Below are positions 52,643-61,997 of a stretch of 64,000 nt of DNA, piece by piece (the stretch's first letter is position 1; every line of letters begins with the position of its first letter). Source of the DNA: Hyphomicrobiales bacterium (GTDB lineage: Bacteria > Pseudomonadota > Alphaproteobacteria > Rhizobiales > Rhizobiaceae); assembly GCA_900472785.1 (NCBI GenBank), contig UCJH01000020.1:182096-246095 (forward strand), read 5' to 3'. The notes below the pieces were generated by a model. That model had not been told where the DNA came from and searched no databases. It was given only the letters and a program-made list of their open reading frames with translations. Made by a program: the position numbers and the translations under genes.

Positions 52643-53779
52643 TTAGCGATCCGAGGACCAAGGAAAATTCAAGAACCGGTCACGGCTTTCGAAGCAGATA
52701 TTGCCGTACATCTGGAGATACTCGTCCCTTTTGCTGTCATCCGCAAAAACAGAGGCGGGATCGCCAAGATCGGTCTCGTACTGGGCGATATTGTCGGCAT
52801 TCAGAAGCTTGGGAAGAATATCCATGGCCTGCGGCACGCTTTTGCCATCCAGCCAATCGGCGGCGAACGATCCGAGCGCGTAGCCGAAGATCGGAGAGGC
52901 AAGGCTGACACTGGCTTTGTAGGGACTTTGTTGGTTTTTCAGTTCGGCGACCGCATCCGGCTCGCCATCGATGCCGCCAAGAAACTGTTTCGGCGTTGCC
53001 TGGCCGGCCTCTCGCAGTGCCTTCAGAGCGCCGATCACCACCGTATCGGCTCCAAGGACAACGTCGATCTTCGGATGCGCAAGCAGGATGAGTTTCATCA
53101 TTTCATAGCCGCCTTCGACATTGACGGGGCTAGGGGAAATGTCGGCGACGATCCTCACATCCGGAAGCTTTCCCAAGACATCCCGCATCGCTTTGAATCG
53201 CGGTGCCAGGAACTGGAGGCTGTCATGGGTCAGAAGGACAACATTGGCCCGCCCGTCAAGCTCCCGGACGATGTAGTCCGAAGCCGCCTGCGCAAGACGT
53301 TCGCCGGTGAGATATTGGGGCGCGTTGAGGATGGTCACTGCGGGTGGCGGAACGATGGTGCCGACATAAAGACCTTTTTCGATTGCCGCCTTGAGGGACG
53401 GTGAAAGGCCGATCGCATCGATTGGTGCGGCAACGAGTGCGCCCACTTTCGAGGCCACGGCGGCATCGACCCCTGCAACCATCTTGCCGGCATCGTCATC
53501 GGCAAGCATGATGGAGAATTTCAGGCCGCGTTTTTCTGCGGCGCGTGAAAGGCCGAACTTCACGCCCTGCATGAACTGGCGGTCATTGTCCTGAAAAAAT
53601 ACAAGGCTGCGATCGAGCCCGGAAGGCGGTTTGCAGCCGGCCTCCGACCTGTTGAAGGGCGGCAGCTTTACAGGTGCGGTGATCCCGTCGGCCAGAGCGT
53701 TTCCAGCGCTGCCGAACGTCCCGATCAGAGATATGAAAAGGACAGCTGGAAACAAATTTTTCTTGAACATGCGGGCCAC
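52643..53779 (-). CDS. sugar-type periplasmic binding protein (RbsB-like), probable sensor partner
   Basis: GTG at 53779 is chosen because GGAGGA lies 5 bases before it; an upstream ATG at 53809 has no such site. The 378-residue product has a signal peptide (LFPAVLFISLIGTFGSAGNA) and a type I binding fold: LVFFQDNDRQFMQGVKFGLS, LVAAPIDAIGLSPSLKAAIE, GGIDGEPDAVAELK. No ABC permease or ATPase gene is adjacent. Instead it follows the CHASE3 kinase gene by 62 bases, so it may present a ligand to that kinase. Could also serve a transporter encoded elsewhere. Confidence 0.85.
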   Translation of the reverse strand: MARMFKKNLFPAVLFISLIGTFGSAGNALADGITAPVKLPPFNRSEAGCKPPSGLDRSLVFFQDNDRQFMQGVKFGLSRAAEKRGLKFSIMLADDDAGKMVAGVDAAVASKVGALVAAPIDAIGLSPSLKAAIEKGLYVGTIVPPPAVTILNAPQYLTGERLAQAASDYIVRELDGRANVVLLTHDSLQFLAPRFKAMRDVLGKLPDVRIVADISPSPVNVEGGYEMMKLILLAHPKIDVVLGADTVVIGALKALREAGQATPKQFLGGIDGEPDAVAELKNQQSPYKASVSLASPIFGYALGSFAADWLDGKSVPQAMDILPKLLNADNIAQYETDLGDPASVFADDSKRDEYLQMYGNICFESRDRFLNFPWSSDR

Positions 53780-53841
53780 TGCGCTCCTCCGGGCAAAAAG
53801 GCTATGCACGGAATACAGGCGTTTGGCCAGAGTGCGAACCG

Positions 53842-55200
53842 CTACGTTGGAAAAGAAAGGTTGGCGCTGGTGCCCGGCGAGCGGGTTACGTATTCGATCG
53901 TTGCCCCCATGCTGGACGCCATGGCACTCACGATCCGCGTGCCGAGCCCGGTCCCCTGCGCCACGCTGCCCTCGCGCCGTCCGACACCATCGTCCTCGAC
54001 TTTCAGAACGCCGAAGCCATCCCCCCGCCGCGTCAGGACGACCCTGATTTCCCCTGTCTGATCGGGATAGGCATACTTATAGGCGTTCATCACCCACTCG
54101 GAGACGATAACGCCGAGATTGACGCTGGCATCCGTCTTCAGCTTCATCGGCTCAAGCGCGTGCGTAACCGCGATTGCATTGAGCGAGCCGGTTGTCGTCT
54201 TGAACTGTTCGAGAAGCCCGATCAGATATTCGTCCAGCGCGACGTCCTGCCCGTCGCCGGCTTCGTAGAGCCGCCGGTGGACCATGGCGATCGCCTGCAC
54301 GCGCGTCTTCGTTTCGTCCAGCGCCTCTCTGGCGGCGTCGCTGTTCAGGGCGCGAGCCTGCAGCGAGATGAGCGAACTGACAAGCGTCAGGCTGTTGGCG
54401 ACGCGGTGATTAACTTCGCTCAGGAGCACCTCCGCCCGGTCGCGCGCCGCACGCATATGCTCATTTGCAATTGCGAGTTCCGCAGTGCGCTCGGTCACCC
54501 TCTGTTCCAAGCTCTCGTTCGATCGGGCCAGAGCGCGCTGCGACATTTTCAGTTCTCGCGTGTATTTGATGACGATGTAGACGGCGCCGGCGACCAGCAG
54601 GAGCATGATCCCGCCATCGACGATCGAGACTAGCCTCAGCCAGATCGCGTTCTCCGTCTGCTCGTTCACCAGCGCCGACAGGCGATCGTCCGAAGCAAGA
54701 ATGATTCCGGAAACAAAGACGTTGATCTCGTCCATCTGCAGCTTGCCGCGGTTGGTACGGATAAGTGACAGGGCATCGGCTTCCTGACGCGCCTGTTTCA
54801 AGGCGATCGTCTCGTCCATTTCGGACACTTTCTCCCGAGCAACCCGCGTCAGTTGCTCGACTGCCGGCGAGAGGTCGGGATAATCGACCAACGCAGCGGG
54901 CAGCGACGCGACAGCAGCAGCAGCCCTTTGCTTCGCCTGGTCATAGGGCGAAAGGTAGATTTCATTGTCGGTATAAAGGAAGCCCCGTTGACTGGATTCC
55001 GCCGCCTGAAACGCTGAGCGCAGGTCGACGGCAAGCGCCTTGACGTCTCTGGCCTTGAATACAGCCTCGGAAAGGCTTTGCGACCGCTCCGACAGCCATA
55101 TGGACGAGCCAATCAGCGCGCATACGGCGAGAATGCCAAAAACGACGATGGCAAAGGTCGAGCTGACGAATTGGCGTGTGCTGATTGGCATGACGGACAC
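53842..55200 (-). CDS. CHASE3 sensor histidine kinase, HisKA_2/HWE type
   Basis: The 452-residue kinase has a membrane segment at ~12-34, a periplasmic CHASE3 domain (VDLRSAFQAAESSQRGFLYT), a second segment (~195-215), a coiled coil (ERVTERTAELAIANE), then a HisKA_2 box (LLSEVNHRVANSLTLVSSLI, phospho-accepting His in NHR) and HATPase (VIVSEWVMNAYKYAYPD; VEDDGVGRREG; GTGLGTRIV). This type is common in alphaproteobacterial stress and light signalling. No response regulator lies beside it. The neighbouring binding protein is a likely ligand carrier. Confidence 0.93.
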   Translation of the reverse strand: MSVMPISTRQFVSSTFAIVVFGILAVCALIGSSIWLSERSQSLSEAVFKARDVKALAVDLRSAFQAAESSQRGFLYTDNEIYLSPYDQAKQRAAAAVASLPAALVDYPDLSPAVEQLTRVAREKVSEMDETIALKQARQEADALSLIRTNRGKLQMDEINVFVSGIILASDDRLSALVNEQTENAIWLRLVSIVDGGIMLLLVAGAVYIVIKYTRELKMSQRALARSNESLEQRVTERTAELAIANEHMRAARDRAEVLLSEVNHRVANSLTLVSSLISLQARALNSDAAREALDETKTRVQAIAMVHRRLYEAGDGQDVALDEYLIGLLEQFKTTTGSLNAIAVTHALEPMKLKTDASVNLGVIVSEWVMNAYKYAYPDQTGEIRVVLTRRGDGFGVLKVEDDGVGRREGSVAQGTGLGTRIVSAMASSMGATIEYVTRSPGTSANLSFPT

Positions 55201-55516
55201 TCATGACAGAAGATAACGCGTTCTGCGAGTCATCCGTGTCCAGTATTTTTAGGACGCCCTGCGACCACCGGTCTCTGGTGAGAGTTGAGAAAAAGGGACA
55301 AGCCGGAACCACCCTCACGGTTCTTTCCGACTCCGTCCCTTCTCAGTGCACACCGATCCTGAACAGATCGAGTTTTCCTGATGGCTCGCTGGATGACCGA
55401 TGCGAATATATCCGCTGAAGCATCATACATTTTCACTCTCGGCACGAATTCCAGCGGTGTGAAATCGAAAGGTAGGCCGCTGTTGACTCGTCATATATAT
55501 CTGTTAATCTGGATAT
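55201..55516. other. intergenic region with ars promoter at its right end
   Basis: These 316 bases separate the divergent kinase and ars operons. The right edge (55483-55519) holds the arsR promoter/operator. The rest should contain the kinase promoter. No gene is convincing. Confidence 0.4.
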
Positions 55517-55519
55517 ATG
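55483..55519 (+). promoter_or_regulatory. arsR promoter with overlapping ArsR operator
   Basis: TTGACT (55483-55488) and TAATCT (55505-55510) are 16 bases apart. The inverted repeat CATATATATC (55492-55501) with GGATATATG (55511-55519) surrounds the -10 box, as expected for ArsR autorepression. The predicted start falls at about 55517, the A of the arsR ATG, so the transcript is probably leaderless; no ribosome-binding site is present. Confidence 0.7.
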
Positions 55520-55876
55520 GATGAAAACAAAACGATTGCGGCATTGGCCGCTCTTGCGCAGCCGACGCGCCTGAGGACTTTCAAGTTGCTGGTCGAGCGC
55601 GAACCCGAAGGTATCCCGGCGGGCGAACTGGCCAGACTGGTCGACGTGCCGCAGAACACCATGTCGGCACACCTTGCGACGCTCTCCCAGGCTGGATTGG
55701 TGACGGGCGAGCGGCAAAGCCGCTCGATCATCTACCGCGTCGATTTAGGGCAGTTTCGCGCCGTATTGCTTTACCTGCTGCAGGATTGTTGCGGTGGCAA
55801 TGCGAGTCTTTGCGCACCATTGATTTCTGATCTAACCCCGTGCTGCGCTCCCCGGGAAAAGGCTCAGACATGTTGA
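55517..55876 (+). CDS. arsR: arsenic-responsive repressor ArsR
   Basis: The 119-residue winged-helix repressor has the ArsR DNA-binding core (LAQPTRLRTFKLLVEREPEG; DVPQNTMSAHLATLSQAGLV). The C-terminus is rich in Cys (DCCGGNASLC; TPCCAPREKAQTC) and likely forms the arsenite site. It heads an arsR-aqpS-arsC-arsH operon like that of Sinorhizobium meliloti. The start overlaps the operator and appears leaderless. Confidence 0.95.
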   Translation: MDENKTIAALAALAQPTRLRTFKLLVEREPEGIPAGELARLVDVPQNTMSAHLATLSQAGLVTGERQSRSIIYRVDLGQFRAVLLYLLQDCCGGNASLCAPLISDLTPCCAPREKAQTC

Positions 55877-55942
55877 CACCATTCCAGGAAAGCGCCGCGA
55901 CAAGATCTCTAATGTGCTGTTCTTCCAAAGGCAGAGTGACGC

Positions 55943-56641
55943 ATGGCTTTTGATCTGAAACGCCGCCTGACGGCGGAAGCGCTGGGCACGGCCATTCTCG
56001 TCGCCACCGTCGTCGGCTCAGGCATCATGGCCGATCGCCTCTCCGACGACGTCGCGGTCTCGCTGCTCGGCAATACCATCCCGACAGGCGCGATCCTTGT
56101 CGTGCTGATCAGCATTCTCGGGCCGATTTCCGGCGCGCATTTCAATCCGGCGGTGACGATGGTGTTCGCGGCAAGGCGGGAGATCGATGCGACAGCCGCC
56201 GTGCTCTATGTCCTCGCACAGACCATCGGCGGCATTGCCGGGACGCTGATCGCACATGCGATGTTCGACCTGCCGTTGCTTCAGATCTCGGAAACGGTCC
56301 GCATGGGAACCGGCCAGTGGATCGCGGAAACGGTCGCCACGTTCGGGCTGGTGCTGACGATCCTGGCGGGGTTGCGCTTTCGCAGCGACGCCATTCCCTG
56401 GCTCGTTGGGCTCTATATCACTGCCGCCTATTGGTTCACGGCCTCGACGTCGTTCGCAAACCCCGCCGTCGCCGTGGCGCGTGCCTTCTCCAATACGTTT
56501 TCGGGCATCCGCCCGGCGGACGTTCCAGTCTTCGTCATCGCCGAGGTGATCGGCGCGCTTGTTGCCGCGGCAGTGGCCGGATGGATGCTGACCGAGCGAA
56601 CCGTTTCAACGTCGCCACTATCAGTCACGGGAACCAGATGA
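55943..56641 (+). CDS. aqpS: aquaglyceroporin AqpS, arsenite channel
   Basis: This 232-residue major-intrinsic-protein family channel has two NPA boxes (GAHFNPAVTMVFAARRE and TSFANPAVAVARAFSN) and six membrane segments. In S. meliloti the homologue lets arsenite leave the cell after ArsC reduces arsenate, replacing the usual ArsB pump. Absence of arsB or acr3 in this operon fits. The stop overlaps arsC (ATGA at 56638-56641). Confidence 0.94.
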   Translation: MAFDLKRRLTAEALGTAILVATVVGSGIMADRLSDDVAVSLLGNTIPTGAILVVLISILGPISGAHFNPAVTMVFAARREIDATAAVLYVLAQTIGGIAGTLIAHAMFDLPLLQISETVRMGTGQWIAETVATFGLVLTILAGLRFRSDAIPWLVGLYITAAYWFTASTSFANPAVAVARAFSNTFSGIRPADVPVFVIAEVIGALVAAAVAGWMLTERTVSTSPLSVTGTR

Positions 56642-57069
56642 CCATGGACGTCACCATCTATCACAACCCCGAATGCGGGACTTCGCGCAACACCTTGGCG
56701 CTGATCCGCCACGCCGGCATCGAGCCGATAGTGATCGAATATCTGACCACGCCGCCAAGCCGGGAAGCGCTTGCCGAAATGATTGCCGACGCCGGTCTCT
56801 CAGTCCGCGAGGCGGTCCGGGACAAAGGAACGCCCTATGCGGCGCTCGGGCTCGACAATCCGGCGCTGTCAGATGATCAGTTGCTCGCCGCCATGCTCGA
56901 ACATCCGATCCTGATCAATCGGCCCTTCGTGATCACGCCGATCGGCACCCGACTGGCGCGGCCCTCCGAAGCCGTTCTCGATATCCTGCCGGCCGATGCC
57001 TTCAAGGGACCGTTTGCCAAGGAGGACGGCGAAGCGGTTCTCGACGAGCGGGGTCGCCGCCTTGCCTGA
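56638..57069 (+). CDS. arsC: arsenate reductase ArsC (glutaredoxin type)
   Basis: The product, about 143 residues, reads [20 protein letters not shown]; the Cys in CGTSRN is the catalytic thiol of the R773-type, glutaredoxin-dependent arsenate reductase. [18 protein letters not shown] is the conserved region with arginines that bind arsenate. Start is ATG 56638 overlapping aqpS, or ATG 56644. It reduces arsenate to arsenite for exit through AqpS. Confidence 0.95.
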   Translation: MTMDVTIYHNPECGTSRNTLALIRHAGIEPIVIEYLTTPPSREALAEMIADAGLSVREAVRDKGTPYAALGLDNPALSDDQLLAAMLEHPILINRPFVITPIGTRLARPSEAVLDILPADAFKGPFAKEDGEAVLDERGRRLA

Positions 57070-57769
57070 ATTTCCCGCCGCCGATGCACGCCATTTCCAG
57101 AAACCGGACGTCGAGGCACTTCGTCCGCCGTTTTCGACCCACGCGCCGCGCATCCTCATTCTCTACGGGTCGCTTCGACAGGTCTCCTATTCCCGGCTGC
57201 TTGCAGAAGAGGCGGGGCGTCTGCTGGAGCACTTCGGTGCCGAGGTCCGCTTCTTCAACCCCTCCGGACTACCGCTGCCGGACGATGCGCCCGCCAGCCA
57301 TCCGAAAGTCCAGGAACTCAGAGACCTTTGCGAGTGGTCCGAAGGTCAGGTCTGGGTCAGTCCGGAACGGCATGGAACGATTACTGGCATCATGAAGTCG
57401 CAGATCGACTGGATACCGCTGGCCGTCGGTTCGATCCGACCGACGCAGGGAAAGACCCTTGCGGTCATGCAGGTGTCGGGCGGTTCTCAGTCTTTCAACG
57501 CGGTGAACGCGCTTCGCCTGCTCGGCCGCTGGATGCGGATGATCACCATCCCGAACCAGTCCTCGGTCGCCAAGGCATTTCAGGAATTCGATCCAGGCGG
57601 CCGCATGAAGCCATCCTCCTCCTATGATCGTGTGGTCGATGTTTGCGAAGAACTGGTGAAATTCACGCTGCTGACACGCGACACGTCGGGTTATCTTACA
57701 AACCGCTACAGCGAGCGCAAGGAAGACGCCGAGAGGCTGGAACAGCGGGTGAAGCTCAAATCGATCTGA
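57062..57769 (+). CDS. arsH: organoarsenical oxidase ArsH (NADPH-FMN flavoprotein)
   Basis: This flavodoxin-like protein has a phosphate/FMN loop in [40 protein letters not shown] and a [13 protein letters not shown] block, all ArsH hallmarks. It oxidises trivalent organoarsenicals and reduces oxidative stress. The start is uncertain: TTG 57062 overlaps the arsC stop and gives about 235 residues; ATG 56996 would overlap arsC by 74 bases. It ends the ars operon, converging with the exporter operon after 21 bases. Confidence 0.92.
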   Translation: MPEFPAADARHFQKPDVEALRPPFSTHAPRILILYGSLRQVSYSRLLAEEAGRLLEHFGAEVRFFNPSGLPLPDDAPASHPKVQELRDLCEWSEGQVWVSPERHGTITGIMKSQIDWIPLAVGSIRPTQGKTLAVMQVSGGSQSFNAVNALRLLGRWMRMITIPNQSSVAKAFQEFDPGGRMKPSSSYDRVVDVCEELVKFTLLTRDTSGYLTNRYSERKEDAERLEQRVKLKSI

Positions 57770-57790
57770 ATTCCTCCGGGTCGAAGCTCG

Positions 57791-59002
57791 CTAGCCCCGT
57801 GCCCGAAGTGCAGCGGTCAGCGCCAGCCTTGTGGCGGCAAGAGCAGGAACAGCACCGCCGAAAATGCCGATGGCGAGGCCGAGAAGACCGGATATCGTGA
57901 GGACGTCCGGCGTGACGGCGAGCTGGAATGCCATGCGGGCGTTGTTCGCACCGATGGTGCTTGCCTGCCAGCCATTGAAGATCAGCCATGACGCGAGGAG
58001 GCCGAGCATGACGCCAGTGCCCGCGAGCACAATGGCCTCCGTCCATGTGCCAAGGAAGGCGGAGAAGCGGCTGAAGCCGAGCGCGCGGACGGTGGCGATC
58101 TCTACGGTGCGGTCGGAAACAGAGCTCATCATCGTGTTGAGCGCACCGGCCGTCGCGCCAACGGCCATGAGCAAGGCGATGGGCCAGCCGAACAGGCGGA
58201 TGAGGCCTGCGGTTCGCCCGGATTGCGCAGCGTAGAGATCGGCTTCGGATAGCGCGATGAGCGGTGTTTCCGGGATCGCGGCAAGTTTCTCCTGCAGAAG
58301 GTTGATCGAAAAGGGGTTGGTGAGCCGCAGTTTCAGGCTTTGCACCTCGCCCTGCCGGTCAAAGGCGGCGCGCACCGCATCAAGGTCCGCCCAAAGTTCG
58401 GATTCGAAGGCGCTGCCATGGGCGGAGAAATATCCCGTTACCGTCCAATCGACCGCACCGAGGCGAACCACCTTGCCCACGTCGAGGCCGAATTCACCGG
58501 CGAGGCGGCCTCCGACGACGATCTCGCGGGTGCCCGGCGTGAAGGCGCGCCCAACAGAAAGGCTTATGCCGTCGCGGATCAATGGACCGGTCGCATCCAT
58601 GCCGCGCAGCGCCAACATGCTTGCCGCGCCATCCGCCGTCTGGCTCAGATCAATCGGCACGACAAGCTCGCGGGACAAGACGAGTTTGCCGTCGGTGTCG
58701 CGCGCGACGCCGAGGTCACCTGTCATGGCGTCGAGCGTGCGGATGACCGACGCGGGGATTTCCGAGCCTGTCTCCTGGCTGGTGCCGCCGCCGAGAACAA
58801 CGGCGATCAATGGCGACCCGGCGCCTGTCAGCGCCGTCTCGAAGCCTTTTGCCATCGAAAGGAATCCTGCGAGCACACAGACAACCAGCGCGACAGACAA
58901 GCACATGGAGGCGGAAATCGCGACACGCCGCGGCAGGCTGGACAGATTGGTCCGGATCATCACGAGCGCTTGTCGGCTATGGGTGGACAGGGATATCGGC
59001 AT
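57791..59002 (-). CDS. FtsX/MacB-type ABC transporter permease 2
   Basis: The 403-residue permease has one N-terminal membrane segment (~28-50), a large extracytoplasmic domain (~50-270) and three C-terminal segments with ERTVE-like SDRTVEIATVRALGFSRF, the layout of FtsX/MacB/LolC permeases. It is last in the operon, five bases after its sister permease. Such heterodimers move lipids, lipoproteins, peptides or drugs using the LolD-type ATPase and the adaptor upstream. Confidence 0.92.
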   Translation of the reverse strand: MPISLSTHSRQALVMIRTNLSSLPRRVAISASMCLSVALVVCVLAGFLSMAKGFETALTGAGSPLIAVVLGGGTSQETGSEIPASVIRTLDAMTGDLGVARDTDGKLVLSRELVVPIDLSQTADGAASMLALRGMDATGPLIRDGISLSVGRAFTPGTREIVVGGRLAGEFGLDVGKVVRLGAVDWTVTGYFSAHGSAFESELWADLDAVRAAFDRQGEVQSLKLRLTNPFSINLLQEKLAAIPETPLIALSEADLYAAQSGRTAGLIRLFGWPIALLMAVGATAGALNTMMSSVSDRTVEIATVRALGFSRFSAFLGTWTEAIVLAGTGVMLGLLASWLIFNGWQASTIGANNARMAFQLAVTPDVLTISGLLGLAIGIFGGAVPALAATRLALTAALRARG

Positions 59003-59007
59003 CGGGA

Positions 59008-60150
59008 CTACCTCGTTCTGAAAGCGTTGATGATGGGCGTCCGCATCGCGTTGAAGGCCGGCAGCGCACCCGTCGCCAGGCCAAGAACGGTGATGATTGC
59101 AAGCGCCTTTGCGAGCACCAACCCGGAAAAGACCAGCCCCAGTTCCGGACCGGCAAGCATGGTCGCCATTTTCGCCAGAACGAGGCCGAGGGAGCCGCCG
59201 ATGAAAAAGACGAAAAGGCTTTCTGCGAGAATGAGCGCCGTGATGCGGAGGCGGGAGAAGCCGAGCGTCTTCAGCACGCCAATCTCGAATCTGCGTTCGC
59301 GCACGGCAAAGACCATGGTGTTGACGACGATCATCAGCAGCGTGACGAAGGCCGCGCCGACGACAAGAGTGACGATCAGGCCGATATCGGCATACTGGCG
59401 GAGGAAGGCGTCCAGGAACTGCCGTTCCGACTGCGTGCGCGTGGGCGTCGGCGAGTTGGCGAAAAGCGCATCGATTTCGGTGGCGAGCGTGCCCGAGGAA
59501 ACGCCTGCGAGAGGCCGGACGACGAAAGCGTCCACCATGTCCTTGCCTCTTGCCCGGGCGGCGTTCACATAATCGTATCGGGCGATCATGAAATAGGTGT
59601 CGGTGGCGGCGTTCTCACCCTCGAAGATGCCTGATATCTCGAAGCGCCAGTCACGCGCGCCGTCCGCTCTCGGCATATTGAAGGCAGTGACCGTCACGCG
59701 CTTGCCAATGACCCAGCCTTGCGCCTCGGCCAGGGCGCGTCCAACCAGCACCTTGTCGCGGGCCTCAGCGACCGCATTGATCAAAGTTGGCGTCAGCCCG
59801 AGAGCCTTGCCGTTGACGGCCATCAGCAGGTCGGGATCTGCGGCGCTGATGGCAACGACGTTCTTTTCCACGCCGACGAAACCGCGCAGCCGCGTTACAT
59901 ATCCAACGGCCCCGACGTCGGGATTGGCGGCAATGCGGGACATCGCCGCCATCGGCAGAGGCTGTGTGCGACCGCTCGCACTGGTGACGCCGAGAAGGTC
60001 GTCGCTAGCGCCCGCCGCACCCTGCGTTCCGTTGACGAAGCTTTCGGTCAGGCCATAGATCAGGAAGGCGACCGCGATGGAAACCATCAGGAGCACGGTT
60101 CGCAACGGTTTTCGCCATGCATTTTTTCGGGCGAGATCGAAAAAGGTCAT
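59008..60150 (-). CDS. FtsX/MacB-type ABC transporter permease 1
   Basis: The 380-residue FtsX-type permease has an N-terminal membrane segment (LRTVLLMVSIAVAFLIYGLT), a large periplasmic domain and three C-terminal segments with RRFEIGVLKTLGFSRLRITA. It shares layout with the next gene but not close sequence, so the two form a heterodimer. The start overlaps the ATPase stop by one base (60150). Confidence 0.93.
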   Translation of the reverse strand: MTFFDLARKNAWRKPLRTVLLMVSIAVAFLIYGLTESFVNGTQGAAGASDDLLGVTSASGRTQPLPMAAMSRIAANPDVGAVGYVTRLRGFVGVEKNVVAISAADPDLLMAVNGKALGLTPTLINAVAEARDKVLVGRALAEAQGWVIGKRVTVTAFNMPRADGARDWRFEISGIFEGENAATDTYFMIARYDYVNAARARGKDMVDAFVVRPLAGVSSGTLATEIDALFANSPTPTRTQSERQFLDAFLRQYADIGLIVTLVVGAAFVTLLMIVVNTMVFAVRERRFEIGVLKTLGFSRLRITALILAESLFVFFIGGSLGLVLAKMATMLAGPELGLVFSGLVLAKALAIITVLGLATGALPAFNAMRTPIINAFRTR

Positions 60151-60851
60151 CAGGCAGCCCTCTTTTCTTCGACGAAATCGCCCTTATCGAGATGCAGCGT
60201 ACGGCAGGCGTAAAGGGCTGCCTGCGGGTCGTGGGTCACCATGACGATGGTTTTGCCCAATTCGCGATTGAGAAAGCGCAGCATGTCCAGAATCTCGTCG
60301 GCGGACTTGCGGTCGAGATCGCCGGTCGGCTCGTCGCAGAGCAGCAGGCCGGGATCCGAGACGATGGCACGGGCGATGCCGACACGCTGCTGCTGGCCGC
60401 CGGACATCAGCGCGGGATATTGTCTTTCACGCCCGGCGAGGCCAACGAGGTCGAGGACTTTTTCAACACGGATGTATCGCTCTTTGCGCGACAGGGGTTT
60501 CAGCAGCAGCGGCAACTCGATATTTTCGGCGGCTGTGAGCATGGGCAGCAGATTGTAGAATTGGAAGACGATGCCCATGTTGTGCGCCCGCCAGGCGGCC
60601 CGTGCTGCCTCGCCCATCTGGTCGAGGCAGCTGTTGCCGATCCGAAGCGTTCCGGCATCCAGACTGTCGATACCGGCCAGCATGTTGAGCAGCGTCGATT
60701 TTCCCGATCCGGACGGACCCATGACGGCAACGAAATCGCCGTCCGGGATCGCCAGATCGAGCCCGGAGAAGATCGGGATCATTTCTCCACCTATCCGGTA
60801 AGCCTTCCTCACTCCGGCAAGCGCGATATAAGGGACGATATTCTCTGTCAT
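60150..60851 (-). CDS. ABC transporter ATP-binding protein, LolD/MacB type
   Basis: The 233-residue ATPase has Walker [10 protein letters not shown], signature MSGGQQQR, Walker B LLLCDEPTGDLD and THD switch, typical of the LolD/MacB/FtsE group that partners FtsX-type permeases. The start overlaps the adaptor gene by four bases (60848-60851) and the stop overlaps the permease start. Confidence 0.95.
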   Translation of the reverse strand: MTENIVPYIALAGVRKAYRIGGEMIPIFSGLDLAIPDGDFVAVMGPSGSGKSTLLNMLAGIDSLDAGTLRIGNSCLDQMGEAARAAWRAHNMGIVFQFYNLLPMLTAAENIELPLLLKPLSRKERYIRVEKVLDLVGLAGRERQYPALMSGGQQQRVGIARAIVSDPGLLLCDEPTGDLDRKSADEILDMLRFLNRELGKTIVMVTHDPQAALYACRTLHLDKGDFVEEKRAA

Positions 60852-61951
60852 TGCGTTTCTCCTGTTTCATCAAGGGCGATGCGAATCCGGGCAGCCATGT
60901 TCGGACGGATGCCGTCCGGCGGATCGTCGAGCGACAGGCGCAGCGAGAGCGTGCCCTTTTCGGCAGAAGCGGTCGGCGCCAGCCGCAGGATCGAGACGGC
61001 AAAGGGCCGGTCGGGGAAACCGTCGAGCACAGCCTGTCCGCGAAGGCCGGGTTTCAGCGCGGCGATGGTGGTCTCCGCGACGTCGGCGTCGATCACGAGG
61101 CCCGTGGTATCGGTGATCGTCAGCAGGCTCTGGCTGTCGCGAACGCTGTCGATCCGCGCCAGCACCATGTCGCCGACACGGGCATCGAGGCGGGTGACGG
61201 TGCCGCTGAATGGTGCGCGAACGGTCAGTTCCGCCAACCGTTCCCGGGCTATGCGGATCGCGAGATCGGCATTTTCGACGGATTGCCGGGCTTGCGCCAC
61301 GGCGTTCAACGCCCGCTCCATCCCGATGCGCGCATCGTCAAGCGTCTGCCTCGAGGTTGCCTCTCGCACGGCAAGAACCTCGGTGCGCTCCAGCAGAATG
61401 CGAGCTTGCCCAAGGTCGATATCGCGGGCAGCGCGGATCAATGCGCTTTGGGCTTTGGCAGCCTTGGCCTGTTCCAGCGCGAAACGGGCTCCGGCATCTT
61501 CCAGCGTCACCAAGTCCTGACCGGCGACGACACGATCGCCCGGCGTCACCGCGACCCGCGTGATCCTGCCTTCATATTTCGCAAAGACCGCCGTCATTCT
61601 TGGTGCTACGACGAAACCGGAGCCGGTAATCTCGCGGGTCGTGGGGCCCGGATTATGTATGGCGGATCGCTTCGCGGTTTGCTCGCGGCCGGTTTGCATC
61701 GCCGCGGCAGCATCATTTGTCGCGGGTTTCGGTTCCGACATGGCGCCAACCATCTGCAGAACCACATCCGGCCAATAGAAGACGCCGCCTGTGGTGACCA
61801 TCAGTGCACAAAGGCAGATCGGCAGGGTAAGACGCCGCAGCATCGGCTTCGACATCTCGATCTCATGGGAGACGACCTCAAGCGAAAGCGACTTGAGCGT
61901 CTCGGCGCGTTTGCGGTTATGCTCTGCGGTGATGTCGAAATGTGTGTTCAT
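60848..61951 (-). CDS. HlyD/MacA-like membrane fusion protein (efflux adaptor)
   Basis: From ATG 61951 (another ATG at 61963) the protein has about 367 residues: one membrane anchor (LTLPICLCALMVTTGGVFYW, ~32-51), a biotinyl-lipoyl-like segment (FAKYEGRITRVAVTPGDRVV), a coiled-coil hairpin (~160-250), then LTVRAPFSGTVTRLDARVGD and a beta-barrel region. It should link the inner-membrane exporter to the periplasm or outer membrane. It lies between the AraC regulator and the ATPase gene. Upstream frames beyond 61963 overlap the regulator and look spurious. Confidence 0.9.
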   Translation of the reverse strand: MNTHFDITAEHNRKRAETLKSLSLEVVSHEIEMSKPMLRRLTLPICLCALMVTTGGVFYWPDVVLQMVGAMSEPKPATNDAAAAMQTGREQTAKRSAIHNPGPTTREITGSGFVVAPRMTAVFAKYEGRITRVAVTPGDRVVAGQDLVTLEDAGARFALEQAKAAKAQSALIRAARDIDLGQARILLERTEVLAVREATSRQTLDDARIGMERALNAVAQARQSVENADLAIRIARERLAELTVRAPFSGTVTRLDARVGDMVLARIDSVRDSQSLLTITDTTGLVIDADVAETTIAALKPGLRGQAVLDGFPDRPFAVSILRLAPTASAEKGTLSLRLSLDDPPDGIRPNMAARIRIALDETGETQ

Positions 61952-61997
61952 GCCGGTCATCATGTCCGGCGAGGGGAAAACCGAGACCTGAAACGCG

